Below are positions 40,046 through 48,795 of a DNA stretch of 64,000 nt, in pieces. The notes beneath the pieces are model-generated. The model had not been told where the DNA came from. It ran no database searches and saw only the letters and a program-made list of their open reading frames with translations. The stretch covers positions 24,101-88,100 of the forward strand of contig UQPV01000002.1 of the NCBI GenBank assembly GCA_900543035.1, read 5' to 3'. A program made the translations under genes and the position numbers. Position 1 is the first letter of the stretch; each line of letters starts with the position of its first letter. Origin of the DNA: an uncultured Solobacterium sp. GTDB taxonomy: Bacteria > Bacillota_I > Bacilli_A > Erysipelotrichales > Erysipelotrichaceae.

Positions 40046-40910
40046 CCTGCTCCTCACCGAAACAATACAGGTACAGATCTTCGAGAGTAGGTGTGAGCAT
40101 ACGCGCCTGCGGCATAGGCGGATGCTCAGCGATCACCCGGAGCACCACCGCATCCTTTTCCCGGCGCAGATTGGCAATGGTATGCTGGCGTGAAAGCGCC
40201 TTGGCACCAGCCGCATCGCTGCGGCATTCCCATACCTTGCCTTGCATAGGGCAAATGATCTTTTCCGGATTTCCGGTATGGATCAGCTTTCCTTCTCTCA
40301 TCATGAGGATCTCATCGGCAATGTATTCCACATCGCTGACGATATGCGTGGAAAGCAAGATGATGCGGCGATCTGCCAAAGCGCTGATCAAGTTGCGGAA
40401 ACGCACGCGCTCACGCGGATCCAGGCCTGCGGTCGGCTCATCGAGGATGAGGACCCGCGGATCATTGAGCAATGCCTGCGCGATGCCCAGCCGCTGTTTC
40501 ATCCCGCCGGAATACGTGCTGACCTTGCGGTCTGCTTCCTGTGCCAGTCCGACTTCCTGCAGCAGCCATTCCGTGCGTTCTTTGACATGATCTCGTTCCA
40601 GCCCTTTGAGCGCGCCCAGATAGTGCAGGAAACGACGGCCGGTGAACCCTGGATAACAACCGAAATGCTGAGGAAGATAGCCCAGCCGGCTGCGGTAAGC
40701 TTCATTCAATTCATGGATGTCGCCATGGTTATACCAGATCCTGCCGGAGTCTGGGCGCAACACGGCACTGAGCATGCGCATCAGGGTCGTCTTTCCCGCG
40801 CCGTTGGCGCCAAGCAGGCCATATACGCCTGGGGTCAGCGTGTAGCTCAGATCATCGACCGCTTTCTTGTCTTTGAAGCTGCGGCTCAGGTGCGCTATCC
40901 TCAATTCCAT
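40020..40910 (-). CDS. ABC transporter ATP-binding protein
   Basis: 296 residues. Walker A GANGAGKTT near 35, Q-loop YLPQHFGCY, signature YSGGMKQR near 133, Walker B VLILDEPTAGLD near 155, and the switch His in STHIV. The C-terminal extension (about 215-296) is typical of ATPases that drive ABC-2 drug or lantibiotic exporters. Overlaps both neighbours (10 bases with the upstream membrane gene, 26 with the permease gene). Substrate unknown. Confidence 0.93.
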   Translation of the reverse strand: MELRIAHLSRSFKDKKAVDDLSYTLTPGVYGLLGANGAGKTTLMRMLSAVLRPDSGRIWYNHGDIHELNEAYRSRLGYLPQHFGCYPGFTGRRFLHYLGALKGLERDHVKERTEWLLQEVGLAQEADRKVSTYSGGMKQRLGIAQALLNDPRVLILDEPTAGLDPRERVRFRNLISALADRRIILLSTHIVSDVEYIADEILMMREGKLIHTGNPEKIICPMQGKVWECRSDAAGAKALSRQHTIANLRREKDAVVLRVIAEHPPMPQARMLTPTLEDLYLYCFGEEQDDAHADRI

Positions 40911-41653
40911 TCGTGTCTCTCCTTTCGGCTGAAGCAGCGCTTCAGCTCACGCAATGCAAACAGCAGCATCACGATGAACACAGCGACGCTGAACAGCAGC
41001 ATGCTTTCGGTATACAGTTCCAGAAACTCCAGTCCCAGCATCAGGCCCATGCCGCACAGAATCACGGCGGCAAGCAGGATCATCTCATTCATCCGTCCGC
41101 GCAGGTGTCTGAGCAGATACAGATAGCTGCCGGTCACCAGCAGAAACGGCGACAGGAAGAAGCTGAGCAGCTGGATCAGGCTGATGCGCAGCTGCACCGA
41201 GGCAAACGCGGCAAGCAGCATCAGGATGAAGGTCGTGATCCCGCCGGACAGCAGCAGCCGCTGCAGCATCACCTCACGCAGGCTGTTGGCGCAGGAAGCC
41301 TCGATCTCCCACATCTGGTATTTATAGCTCTTATGCACCTCGGCCGCATCCAGCGCGGCCAGGATCATGCCGCCAAAGGGAACCAGGATGAGCACGGCCT
41401 GAAGCGGGATGCCGCTGTATTCTTCGCCGCTGAGCAAAAGCAGCCCCAGCGCCAGAAACGCTGCTTGAATGATGAGCATCCAGCGACTGAGATAACCGCT
41501 CTGGACGAGGATCTGCGCCAGCAGGCTCTTTTTTGGCTGCGGCTCCATATGTGCCGCCTCCTGCATGAGCAGATGGATCTGTTCTTGCTTGCGCGTCTCA
41601 TCGATCTGGATATGATCAAGCAGACCGCTGAGCAGCTGTTCTTCTGGTTTCAT
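40901..41653 (-). CDS. Six-helix membrane protein between ECF sigma factor and ABC pump
   Basis: 250 residues. A cytosolic N-terminus of about 55 residues (QIDETRKQEQIHLLMQEAAH) is followed by six predicted helices. Placement directly behind an ECF sigma gene, overlapping it by four bases, and in front of the ABC genes suggests a membrane anti-sigma factor or sensor. The N-terminus is unlike the usual zinc anti-sigma fold (no HxxxCxxC). I do not recognise the family; a second permease part of the ABC system is the other possibility. Confidence 0.7.
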   Translation of the reverse strand: MKPEEQLLSGLLDHIQIDETRKQEQIHLLMQEAAHMEPQPKKSLLAQILVQSGYLSRWMLIIQAAFLALGLLLLSGEEYSGIPLQAVLILVPFGGMILAALDAAEVHKSYKYQMWEIEASCANSLREVMLQRLLLSGGITTFILMLLAAFASVQLRISLIQLLSFFLSPFLLVTGSYLYLLRHLRGRMNEMILLAAVILCGMGLMLGLEFLELYTESMLLFSVAVFIVMLLFALRELKRCFSRKERHEWN

Positions 41654-42177
41654 CCTCGTTCCTCCTCTCTCATGATCTCCCTGAGCCTGGCCAGCCCCTG
41701 ACGGATCCTTGACTTTACGGTCGGTACCTTTTCATTGACGATGCATGCGATTTCTCTGGCCTTCAGCCCATATTGATATTTCAGCACCAGCACATCCCGC
41801 TGATAGGAAGGCAGCTGCGCAAGCAGATGTTCCACCAGCATGCGCTCATGGATATCTTCGGATACGCTGACCGCATCCCGTATATTTTCTTCCTCCAGCG
41901 GCTGCATATCCCGCTCACACATATGGTGAAAATGATCATTGATCACATTCATGGCAATGCGGAACAGATAGCTGCGGAACGTTCCTTTTTCCACATATGA
42001 GTGAAAATAGCGGATGAAGCGCAGAAACGTCTCTTGCGTAAGGTCATAAGACAGATCCGCGTTGCCGCATTTATACCGGATGAACCGGTAGATGTCATCA
42101 TAATATCGTTCGATCAGCGTCTGCATGCTCTCTTTGTCGCCGCCGCGGATCTGCGCGATGAGTTCCTGATCGCTCAC
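41650..42177 (-). CDS. ECF-type RNA polymerase sigma factor
   Basis: 175 residues with the two DNA-binding regions only. Region 2 has YYDDIYRFIRYKCGNADLSYDLTQETFLRFIR (about 22-55, binds the -10 element), and region 4 has LPSYQRDVLVLKYQYGLKAREIA plus VKSRIRQGLARLR (about 120-170, binds the -35). The start is a GTG at 42177, six bases behind AGGAGGG; upstream frame has no start signal. A TGAATC-N16-CGGT motif upstream looks like its own ECF-type promoter, so it likely activates itself and the membrane/ABC genes behind it. Confidence 0.92.
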   Translation of the reverse strand: MSDQELIAQIRGGDKESMQTLIERYYDDIYRFIRYKCGNADLSYDLTQETFLRFIRYFHSYVEKGTFRSYLFRIAMNVINDHFHHMCERDMQPLEEENIRDAVSVSEDIHERMLVEHLLAQLPSYQRDVLVLKYQYGLKAREIACIVNEKVPTVKSRIRQGLARLREIMREEERG

Positions 42178-42209
42178 TGCTATCCCTCCTGCATCCTCTC
42201 TATTGTACA

Positions 42210-42235
42210 ACCGGATCCAGCGAAAAAAAGATTCA
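42210..42235 (-). promoter_or_regulatory. Candidate ECF-type promoter of the sigma-factor operon
   Basis: TGAATC (42230-42235), 16 bases beginning with seven T, then CGGT (42210-42213), close to the usual ECF pattern TGAAAC...CGTC. No sigma-A -35 fits the TACAAT at 42202-42207. Confidence 0.45.
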
Positions 42236-42241
42236 GGAAAA

Positions 42242-42925
42242 CTATTTTTTATGCACAAAGATGTATCGGTACAGCCACAGTCCGCCCAATGACAGAAGCG
42301 CCGTTATCCCCAGCACCGCCGCCATGATCCCGTATTCGCCCATGCGAAACGTCGATGCCCCCATCGTGCTCGTGATGATGGAAGGGATGCGCGCAAGACC
42401 GGTGATGAGCAGAAATGAGGAGAAGCGGATATCGGTCAGCGGCATGCAATACGTCAGGATATCTTTCGGCGTTCCTGGGATGAGAAAGATGATGAACAGC
42501 AGGCCCACGAGTTTTTCCTTGTGTTTCAAGAACGCCAGCTCTTCCACCTTCTCTTGCGGAAACATGCGCAGCACCGCCTTTTCTCCCAGCTTGCGCACGA
42601 GCAAGAAGATCAAAGCAGAGCCGATCATCGAACCGATCACGCATACGGCCATGCCGCCGATGGTGCCAAACAAATATCCGCACAGCAATTCGACCGGTTC
42701 CCCCGGCAAAAACGCAAGCACGACTTGCAAAGCCATGACGACGCTCATCGCCCCCTGTGCCAGCAATGGATGGCGCATCAGATCCTGCCACAATGCCTGA
42801 TCAGCGCTCAGCCGGGAAAACAATGGCCAGACACAGAGCGACAATACACCGATCATCATGACAAAAGCCAGCGCCATCCAGAATAATGGTTTCTTTTCTC
42901 TGAAGATCATGTTTACCTTTTTCAT
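42242..42925 (-). CDS. VTT-domain (TVP38/TMEM64, DedA-like) membrane protein
   Basis: 227 residues. Helices at about 13-35, 55-75, 82-110, 140-160, 165-190 and 195-222. The VTT-domain core is seen as FLPGEPVELLCGYLFGTIGG and IPGTPKDILTYCMPLTDIRFSSF. Members act in lipid scrambling or undecaprenyl-phosphate recycling in bacteria. GAGAGGTGACAT precedes the start. It lies upstream of the sigma gene in the same direction with 64 bases between; whether the two are linked in function is open. Confidence 0.88.
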   Translation of the reverse strand: MKKVNMIFREKKPLFWMALAFVMMIGVLSLCVWPLFSRLSADQALWQDLMRHPLLAQGAMSVVMALQVVLAFLPGEPVELLCGYLFGTIGGMAVCVIGSMIGSALIFLLVRKLGEKAVLRMFPQEKVEELAFLKHKEKLVGLLFIIFLIPGTPKDILTYCMPLTDIRFSSFLLITGLARIPSIITSTMGASTFRMGEYGIMAAVLGITALLSLGGLWLYRYIFVHKK

Positions 42926-43164
42926 ATGTCACCTCTCATTTAGGATAACCATGATTCAGGAACAAAAGATTTATATGCATGATGTTTCCAACAATTACAT
43001 GAGACGCTCATTAAGCAGATCTTACGCATTCTTGATGTTAAATCCCGTGCTTTTTCATCAAAGATCCGCATCAAACGCCGATAATGCTATCTTCTATGCA
43101 TAGTCTCGCCGCGTTCGTGCATAACAAACTTATGCCATATACGGCAAAAGTTAGAGGTGATCTT
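42926..43164. other. Gene-free AT-rich junction before the AAA ATPase gene
   Basis: No supported gene. A small inverted repeat TGCCATATACGGCA lies at 43133-43146. G+C drops visibly here and stays low through the gene that follows, which marks the left border of a probable insertion. Confidence 0.35.
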
Positions 43165-44439
43165 ATGATTAAGCGAGATTATTATTTGAACCGCCTGATT
43201 CACAATATGTGGAATGGTAAAATTAAAGTGATCACTGGAATCCATCGCTGTGGGAAATCAGTACTTCTCTTTGACCTATTTTATGAGCACCTTCTTTCCC
43301 AGGGGATAAAAGAAGAACAAATTATCCGTCTGGAACTTGACCAACGAAGAAACTATAAATACCGCAATCCCATTACTCTCTGTGACTATGTAGATTCTAT
43401 CGTAAGCGCCAGAAAAGACGAGAAGTTCTACTTATTTATAGATGAGGTTCAGTTCACAATTAAAGTAAAGGATAAAGAAAACGCCGGAATTGAAGTTACC
43501 ATCTACGATATGCTCAACGAATTGAAGGCATATAAAAACCTGGATGTCTATGTGACAGGAAGCAACTCCAAAATGCTTTCCAAAGATATTGCCACAGAGT
43601 TCCGTGGCAGAGCCACACAGATCCATGTGTATCCGCTGTCATTTGACGAGTTCTATGCCTATGTTGGCGGCGAAAAGAAAACTGCGTTGGATCAATATAT
43701 GCTTTACGGCGGAATGCCTCGCATTGTTGCTTTGGAGGATGAAAAAGATAAGAAAGCCTACCTCTCCAATCTATATGAAGAACTCTATATGAAAGATATT
43801 GTAGAGCGCAACAAATTGGAACGGGAAGATATTTTGAACGCCATTCTGGATTTTATTGCATCACAAATTGGTTCTCTCACCAATCCGACTAACATTGCAA
43901 ATGCTTTGACTTCTATGCGGCACGAACCTGTCAGCAATCATTTGGTTTCCTCTTATCTCACTCACACTATGGATGCCTTCTTAATAGAAAGGGCCAGAAG
44001 ATATGATGTAAAAGGAAAAACTTATTTTAATTATCCCAATAAGTATTACTACACTGATCTGGGGCTTCGCAATGCCCGTTTAAATTATAGACAGTATGAT
44101 CCAGGTCATATCATGGAGAATATCATCTATAATGAATTGGTGAAACGCGGTTATTCCGTAGATGTCGGTGTGGTCACGGAACGAAAAAATGACGAGCGAA
44201 TCCAGCGTGAAATTGATTTTGTTGTGAACGATGGTGACCGCCGCATCTATATTCAGTCTGCTTATCAGATGGATACGGAACAGAAAGCAGAAACTGAATT
44301 ACGATCCTTAAAACTCACAGGAGATTTCTTTAAGAAAATGGTAATCCGTATGGATATTCCTCATAACTTTTACGATAACAGCGGATTTTATCATTGCAAC
44401 CTGATTGATTTTTTGCTCGGAACAACAACATTGTTCTAA
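43165..44439 (+). CDS. AAA-family ATPase with DUF4143 domain
   Basis: 424 residues. The N-terminal AAA_14 ATPase shows a P-loop ITGIHRCGKSVLLFDL near residue 20 and a Walker B-like FYLFIDEVQF near 95. DUF4143 is at the C-terminus with the conserved YYTDLGLRNARLN near 293 and a restriction-nuclease-like core, VDVGVVTERKNDERIQREIDFVV. These proteins are widespread in gut Bacteria, usually single genes of unknown role. The start at 43165 uses AGAGGTGA four bases away; an ATG 11 codons upstream is possible. Codon use is clearly AT-richer than every neighbour, a sign of transfer. Transcribed alone. Confidence 0.88.
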   Translation: MIKRDYYLNRLIHNMWNGKIKVITGIHRCGKSVLLFDLFYEHLLSQGIKEEQIIRLELDQRRNYKYRNPITLCDYVDSIVSARKDEKFYLFIDEVQFTIKVKDKENAGIEVTIYDMLNELKAYKNLDVYVTGSNSKMLSKDIATEFRGRATQIHVYPLSFDEFYAYVGGEKKTALDQYMLYGGMPRIVALEDEKDKKAYLSNLYEELYMKDIVERNKLEREDILNAILDFIASQIGSLTNPTNIANALTSMRHEPVSNHLVSSYLTHTMDAFLIERARRYDVKGKTYFNYPNKYYYTDLGLRNARLNYRQYDPGHIMENIIYNELVKRGYSVDVGVVTERKNDERIQREIDFVVNDGDRRIYIQSAYQMDTEQKAETELRSLKLTGDFFKKMVIRMDIPHNFYDNSGFYHCNLIDFLLGTTTLF

Positions 44440-44499
44440 TTCAAGCACCATAAGGTGTAAAGTACGAATCTGACAACTGAAAGCTAATTTTAACAGAAG

Positions 44500-44532
44500 A
44501 AGGTACTGGGGCATTTTGTCCAGTACCTTTTT
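44500..44532 (+). terminator. Terminator of the AAA ATPase gene
   Basis: AAGGTACTGG (44500-44509) pairs with CCAGTACCTT (44520-44529), followed by TTTTT. The 190 bases after it hold no supported gene. Confidence 0.92.
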
Positions 44533-44723
44533 CAGGTTCATCATTCTCAATTTAACACTATCTGGCTTTTGCCATAAGAAAACTCATTTCCCAGGCCATC
44601 TTGCATTTGACACAATTTCCACTTCTTTTTGTGCGGTCTCACGCGTAATGGAGCCCGAAAGGAAAAGAACCAATTTCATATAAAACTCCAAATCATTTCC
44701 TCAACATGCACTCCAGATCTTAG

Positions 44724-44770
44724 AAAAAAACAAGATGAGCGATGCTTCTGCTTAGAAGCGCCTCTCATCT
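44724..44770 (-). terminator. Terminator of the opp-peptidase-aminotransferase operon
   Basis: AGATGAG pairs with CTCATCT with an inner GCTTCT/AGAAGC stem; seven T follow on the minus strand. It marks the end of the long operon starting at 54438. Confidence 0.88.
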
Positions 44771-44779
44771 CGATGAACA

Positions 44780-46012
44780 TCATTGAACGCTCAGCCCTTT
44801 TTCCTGCGCCATCTGCAGCAGTACTTCACGGATGCGCAGCAATCCCTGTCTTACCCGCTCATTGTCGCGGTATACGCCTAAGACGATGCGGAAACCTTTT
44901 TCTCCGCCCGGTCCATAGTTCTTACCGTCATTGACGCTGACGCGGGCATCGCTGAGCAGGCGCGCGCAGACCGCGCTGCTGTCTGCCAGTCCGCTGACAT
45001 CGACCCAGCACAAGAAGCCGGATTGCGGCAGCTGGATCTGTACGCCGGGGATGCCAGAGAGGATCTCTGCGGCCTGATGGCGCCGCCAGTCATAGGCAGC
45101 CTCAAATTCCTGCATGAACGACTCATCCTCCATAGCGGCCAGCACGGCCAGCTGTGAGACCGTATTGGTGGCGCCGATGACGCTGACGGCACAGCCGTAA
45201 TAGACATCCATGAACACATCCTCAGCGATGATGTATCCTACCCGATACCCGCTGAGACCATATCCCTTGGACGTCGAGCAGACGGTGATCGTATGTGCAA
45301 ACATTCCCTCCATGGATGCCGGAGCGATCATCTCGCGCTCAAAGGTAAAGTCTTCAAACGCCTGATCGACGACGAGGATGAGATCGTGTCTGCATACTGT
45401 CTTGCGGACAGCCTCCAGCGACTCGCGGTCAAAGACGGTCGTCGTCGGGTTATTGGGATGGGTGAGCACGATCATCTTGGTCTTCTCGCTCACACAGGCC
45501 TCCAGCGCTTCACCGCGGATCTGATAGCCATCCTCCGGCATCAGCTCGCAGCAGACGGCCTTTGCGCCCATCATCTGGATATTCTGCAGATTGTTGGGAT
45601 AGCACGGGGTGCAGACGATGACCTCATCCCCGGCTTCGATAAAGGGCAGCATCGCAAAATACAAGGCGCTGTCGCTGCCCGGTGTGATGAGGATATTGCG
45701 CTGAGGATCAAGGTCCATTCCATAGCGCTTCCTCCAGCGTTTGGCGATCTGCTTGCGCAGCCGGGTATTGCCGACCGGCGCAGTGTAATGCGAGGCGATC
45801 GGATCGCGCATCGCCTGCAGCGCAGCCTGCTTGACATGTTCAGGCACGGCGGCATCGGGCATGAACGGATCTGCCCAGCTCATCATATCTACGCCGTTTT
45901 CCTGCAGACGTTCAAATCCGTCTCCCACATCGGCTTTTTCAACTTCTGCAAACAGTCCGCCCTCAAAGGTGCGGAAAGCTGGTTTCATCTTATTCTTTTG
46001 ATCATATGTCAT
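44780..46012 (-). CDS. Class I/II aminotransferase (PLP-dependent)
   Basis: 410 residues, fold-type I. The PLP-binding Lys is in STSKGYGLSGYRVGY near 250. NPTTTVFD near 190 (Asn of the NPxN-type loop), VDQAFEDF near 215 (Asp that binds the pyridine ring) and the C-terminal GFRIVLGVYR (Arg binding the substrate carboxyl) complete the site. Likely an amino-acid:2-oxoglutarate aminotransferase, specificity unknown. AGGAGG lies seven bases before the start. Last gene of the peptide-use operon, overlapping the DMT transporter gene by 11 bases. Confidence 0.88.
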   Translation of the reverse strand: MTYDQKNKMKPAFRTFEGGLFAEVEKADVGDGFERLQENGVDMMSWADPFMPDAAVPEHVKQAALQAMRDPIASHYTAPVGNTRLRKQIAKRWRKRYGMDLDPQRNILITPGSDSALYFAMLPFIEAGDEVIVCTPCYPNNLQNIQMMGAKAVCCELMPEDGYQIRGEALEACVSEKTKMIVLTHPNNPTTTVFDRESLEAVRKTVCRHDLILVVDQAFEDFTFEREMIAPASMEGMFAHTITVCSTSKGYGLSGYRVGYIIAEDVFMDVYYGCAVSVIGATNTVSQLAVLAAMEDESFMQEFEAAYDWRRHQAAEILSGIPGVQIQLPQSGFLCWVDVSGLADSSAVCARLLSDARVSVNDGKNYGPGGEKGFRIVLGVYRDNERVRQGLLRIREVLLQMAQEKGLSVQ

Positions 46013-46877
46013 GTGACAGCCTCCTCTGGGCTTCGCGCCCGCTGATAAAATTCAATATACCGGCGCCGATCAACAGGCAGCCTCCAACGATCGACAGCCA
46101 ATCCGGCAGTTCATGAAAGAACAAGATGCCAAGGATAAAGGCAAACAAGTTCTGCGAGTACAGATAAACAGAGATCTTGGTCGATGGCGCATAGCTGTAT
46201 GCCACTGAAAGAAAATACTGAGCTGCTGCGCAGACCGCGCCGGTCAGGATAAGCACCGCGATCTCTTTTAAGCCAAGCGGGCTGAATCCCTGCATGAGCA
46301 CGAAAGGCAATGACGCAATGACGCTGAAGCTCATGAAGCAGAACGTGATCGTAAACGGGGATTCATCTTTGAGCTTTCTGACAACCGTATAGGCCAGTCC
46401 GGCAAAGAACCCGGCGCCCAATCCAGCCAGTGATTCCGCTTCGATAAAGCCGCCGGTCGGCCGCAGGATGAGGAGGATGCCGGCAAAGGCGATGAATACG
46501 GACAGCACCTGCCCTCTTGCCATATGCTCTTTCAGCCAGATCACCGCAGCCAGCAGTGCAAAGATGGTGGACGTGGAGCTGAGCAGCGAGATATTGGCCA
46601 CGGGATAAGTCTGTGTCGCGGCCAGAAACAGCAGCACGGTGGACAGATAACCAAACAAAGAGCGCAGGCCGATCAGCTTCAGATCGCCGCCGATGAGCGG
46701 CTGCTTTTTCCACTTGCACAGCAGGCCGATGATGATGGCCGCTACCAGTGAAAAATAAAAGGTCCGCTCAAAAGTCGACAGATAATACAGCACTTTGCCC
46801 AATGCCTGCTGGGTGGAAAAGAGAAAGGAAGTCACCAGCAGATAGAAGACTCCCTTTTTCACTTGTTCAGTTTTCAA
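46002..46877 (-). CDS. DMT-superfamily (EamA) transporter
   Basis: 291 residues and ten predicted helices in two repeats of five, the EamA layout (LGKVLYYLSTFERTFYFSL in the first, SVAYSYAPSTKISVYLYSQNLFAF in the second). Family members mostly export amino acids or related metabolites. Inside an operon for peptide import and breakdown it could remove surplus amino acids. Overlaps both neighbours by 11 bases. Confidence 0.88.
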   Translation of the reverse strand: MKTEQVKKGVFYLLVTSFLFSTQQALGKVLYYLSTFERTFYFSLVAAIIIGLLCKWKKQPLIGGDLKLIGLRSLFGYLSTVLLFLAATQTYPVANISLLSSTSTIFALLAAVIWLKEHMARGQVLSVFIAFAGILLILRPTGGFIEAESLAGLGAGFFAGLAYTVVRKLKDESPFTITFCFMSFSVIASLPFVLMQGFSPLGLKEIAVLILTGAVCAAAQYFLSVAYSYAPSTKISVYLYSQNLFAFILGILFFHELPDWLSIVGGCLLIGAGILNFISGREAQRRLSHDI

Positions 46878-47463
46878 CGGCTGTTCCCTTGCGCGTCTGC
46901 TGTTTGGACTGATGCTCCTGCATCATGACGCGGATATCCTCTTTGGCCTTGTCCGGGTCGGTATTCTTGACCTGATGGCGGAACAGACCGGAAAGCTCCA
47001 TCTCCATGCTTGCCTTGTTTACACGCAGGTCTGCGCTTGCCGTATCATTATAGCGTGCCCTGATCTGACGCTCCAGCTCCTCCATGCTCTCCGGCATGAC
47101 AAAGACTGCCAATGCTTCCGGATATTTCAGCTTGATCTGTCCGACGCCCTGTGCCTCCACTTCCAGCAGCACGTTCTTGCCGATGCGCAGCAGGAAATCG
47201 ATGTACGCTAACGGTGTGCCATAGTAATAGCCATCGAATTGAGTGTATTCCAGAAGTTCATGATTGCGCACCGCGGAAGCAAACGTCTTCTGATCGACGA
47301 AATAATAATCGACACCGTCTTTTTCCTCTGATTTCTGCGGTCTGGTCGTCATGGAGATAGAATAAAACAGCTTCATGGACGGATCATTCAGCAGCTGCTC
47401 GCGGATCACAGCTTTGCCAACGCTACTTGCGCCCGTCAACACCAACAGGGTTCCTTTGCTCAT
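46867..47463 (-). CDS. Guanylate-kinase-like protein with altered P-loop
   Basis: 198 residues along the whole guanylate kinase fold. The GMP-binding part reads SISMTTRPQKSEEKDGVDYYFV near 37-58, and VLLEVEAQGVGQIK near 98 fits. The P-loop is GASSVGKAVI, where guanylate kinases have GPSGVGKGT or GPSGAGKSS: the Gly before the Val is Ser and the Thr or Ser after Lys is missing. ATP binding or catalysis may therefore be weakened. A standard gmk is normally essential and should be elsewhere in the genome. Position within an opp operon is unusual. Start 47463 or 47466 (tandem ATG). Confidence 0.75.
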   Translation of the reverse strand: MSKGTLLVLTGASSVGKAVIREQLLNDPSMKLFYSISMTTRPQKSEEKDGVDYYFVDQKTFASAVRNHELLEYTQFDGYYYGTPLAYIDFLLRIGKNVLLEVEAQGVGQIKLKYPEALAVFVMPESMEELERQIRARYNDTASADLRVNKASMEMELSGLFRHQVKNTDPDKAKEDIRVMMQEHQSKQQTRKGTAVEN

Positions 47464-47475
47464 CATTTTCCCTCC

Positions 47476-48702
47476 TTAGCGGATCAGCGTGATCTGATCC
47501 CTTCCTTCATACAGGAAGTGTACACCATTTTCGTCCAACAATACAGTTTCTTCAGTGTAAATATAATAATCCTTGTTCTTGCAAGGCACTTTGACATTGA
47601 GCTCCAAGGCATAGGTCGTGTTCACATCGAGCTCGATATCACCTTTCACCGGGATCACGCTCTGCTGATTCCATAACCCGATGGTCGGGCCGGGACCATG
47701 TCCATACATGTTGCAAGGGTGAGAATACAGTGTGGCCTGGATGCCTTCGGCCTTGGCCTGATCCAGCGCAGCCATGAGCACTTCGTTGCCTGTGCGTCCT
47801 GGTTTCATGTTTTCACGCACGATATCCTGAAAACGATTGTTTACTTTCATCCCGTTGCGCAGATCTTCCGGCACTTCGATTTCACCTTCCCGTGCCACGT
47901 AGGCCAGGCGCTGAGTATCCGTACACATGTTCATATAACGGATACCGAAATCGCAGTGCAGCAGGTCGCCGCGCTGGATGACGCCGGTGATCCGCTCTCC
48001 CGCTTCTCCTTCGCGCTGCAGATCCATGGTCGGCTCAAACCAGTAATCCAGTCCCATATCCTTTACAGACTGCATCATGAACCATTCCAGATCTTTGGTC
48101 GTCGTCTTGCCTGGGATGACCTGCTCCGGCGTATACATGGCATTCATGACGGAAAACGCGGCTTCGACGACTTCCGGAAGCAGCTTCAGCTCTGTCGGTG
48201 TGCGGCGTTCCATCAGCTTGATGCCCAGATGATCGTCGCTGATCATGCGGTCCAGCCATTTTTCATCAAGCGCTTTCATCCATTCGGTATAGATGCCCAT
48301 GCTCAGTCCATCGCAAAAGGCAAAATTGGCGGAAGCATTGATAGCGATCTTCTGGGGATCATATTGTTCCAGCAACCGCTTCAAGGCATCCAGCTGGCTT
48401 TCCTGTCCGAATTTCCAATATGGGGTGTAGAATTCTTCCAGGTGAGCGTCCGGCATGCTCAGAGAATAGCGGATCACTTCATCTCCGTCTTTGACGAAGG
48501 CGAACATCGTCACACGGCGGGCGGTCGGGTAATCAGCCGGGGTCAGCGCGCGGAAGGTCGGGTCTTCATGGTACTCTTTCGAGGCGTGCAGCCACAGGTC
48601 CGCTTCGCTCTCTCTCATCACTTGCGGAAGGATCTGCTCAAGGCGCTCGCGCAGGCAGATGTTGCGCTGTTCATACTGCTCTTTTACACTTCTGATCTTC
48701 AT
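47476..48702 (-). CDS. M24-family (Xaa-Pro type) metallopeptidase
   Basis: 408 residues. N-terminal creatinase-like domain (about 1-165), then the pita-bread catalytic domain with its five metal ligands: two Asp in LLHCDFGIRYMNMCTDTQR near 248-266, His in SHPCNMYGHGPGP near 328, Glu in ALELNVKV near 368 and Glu in YIYTEETVLLDENG near 384. Cleaves X-Pro dipeptides or N-terminal X-Pro from peptides in the cytosol, matching the oligopeptide importer just upstream. GGAGG precedes the start. The gene follows oppA across a long hairpin that may lower its expression. Confidence 0.88.
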   Translation of the reverse strand: MKIRSVKEQYEQRNICLRERLEQILPQVMRESEADLWLHASKEYHEDPTFRALTPADYPTARRVTMFAFVKDGDEVIRYSLSMPDAHLEEFYTPYWKFGQESQLDALKRLLEQYDPQKIAINASANFAFCDGLSMGIYTEWMKALDEKWLDRMISDDHLGIKLMERRTPTELKLLPEVVEAAFSVMNAMYTPEQVIPGKTTTKDLEWFMMQSVKDMGLDYWFEPTMDLQREGEAGERITGVIQRGDLLHCDFGIRYMNMCTDTQRLAYVAREGEIEVPEDLRNGMKVNNRFQDIVRENMKPGRTGNEVLMAALDQAKAEGIQATLYSHPCNMYGHGPGPTIGLWNQQSVIPVKGDIELDVNTTYALELNVKVPCKNKDYYIYTEETVLLDENGVHFLYEGRDQITLIR

Positions 48703-48715
48703 AAGTTTCCTCCTT

Positions 48716-48761
48716 CACATGAAATAAGGCACACAGTTTCCTGTGTGCTTTATTTCATGTG
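48716..48761 (-). other. 21-bp stem-loop between oppA and the peptidase gene
   Basis: Arms 48716-48736 and 48741-48761 pair over 21 positions (one G-U) around GAAA on the minus strand. No T run follows; the base of the stem touches the ribosome binding site of the peptidase gene. More likely an mRNA stability or processing element than a terminator. Confidence 0.7.
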
Positions 48762-48780
48762 CCTATCCGCAGATAGGCAC
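48759..48780 (-). other. Second hairpin between oppA and the peptidase gene
   Basis: GTGCCTAT (48759-48766) pairs with ATAGGCAC (48773-48780). It shares three bases with the larger stem-loop. Confidence 0.6.
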
Positions 48781-48795
48781 AGAGCTTATCATGAA

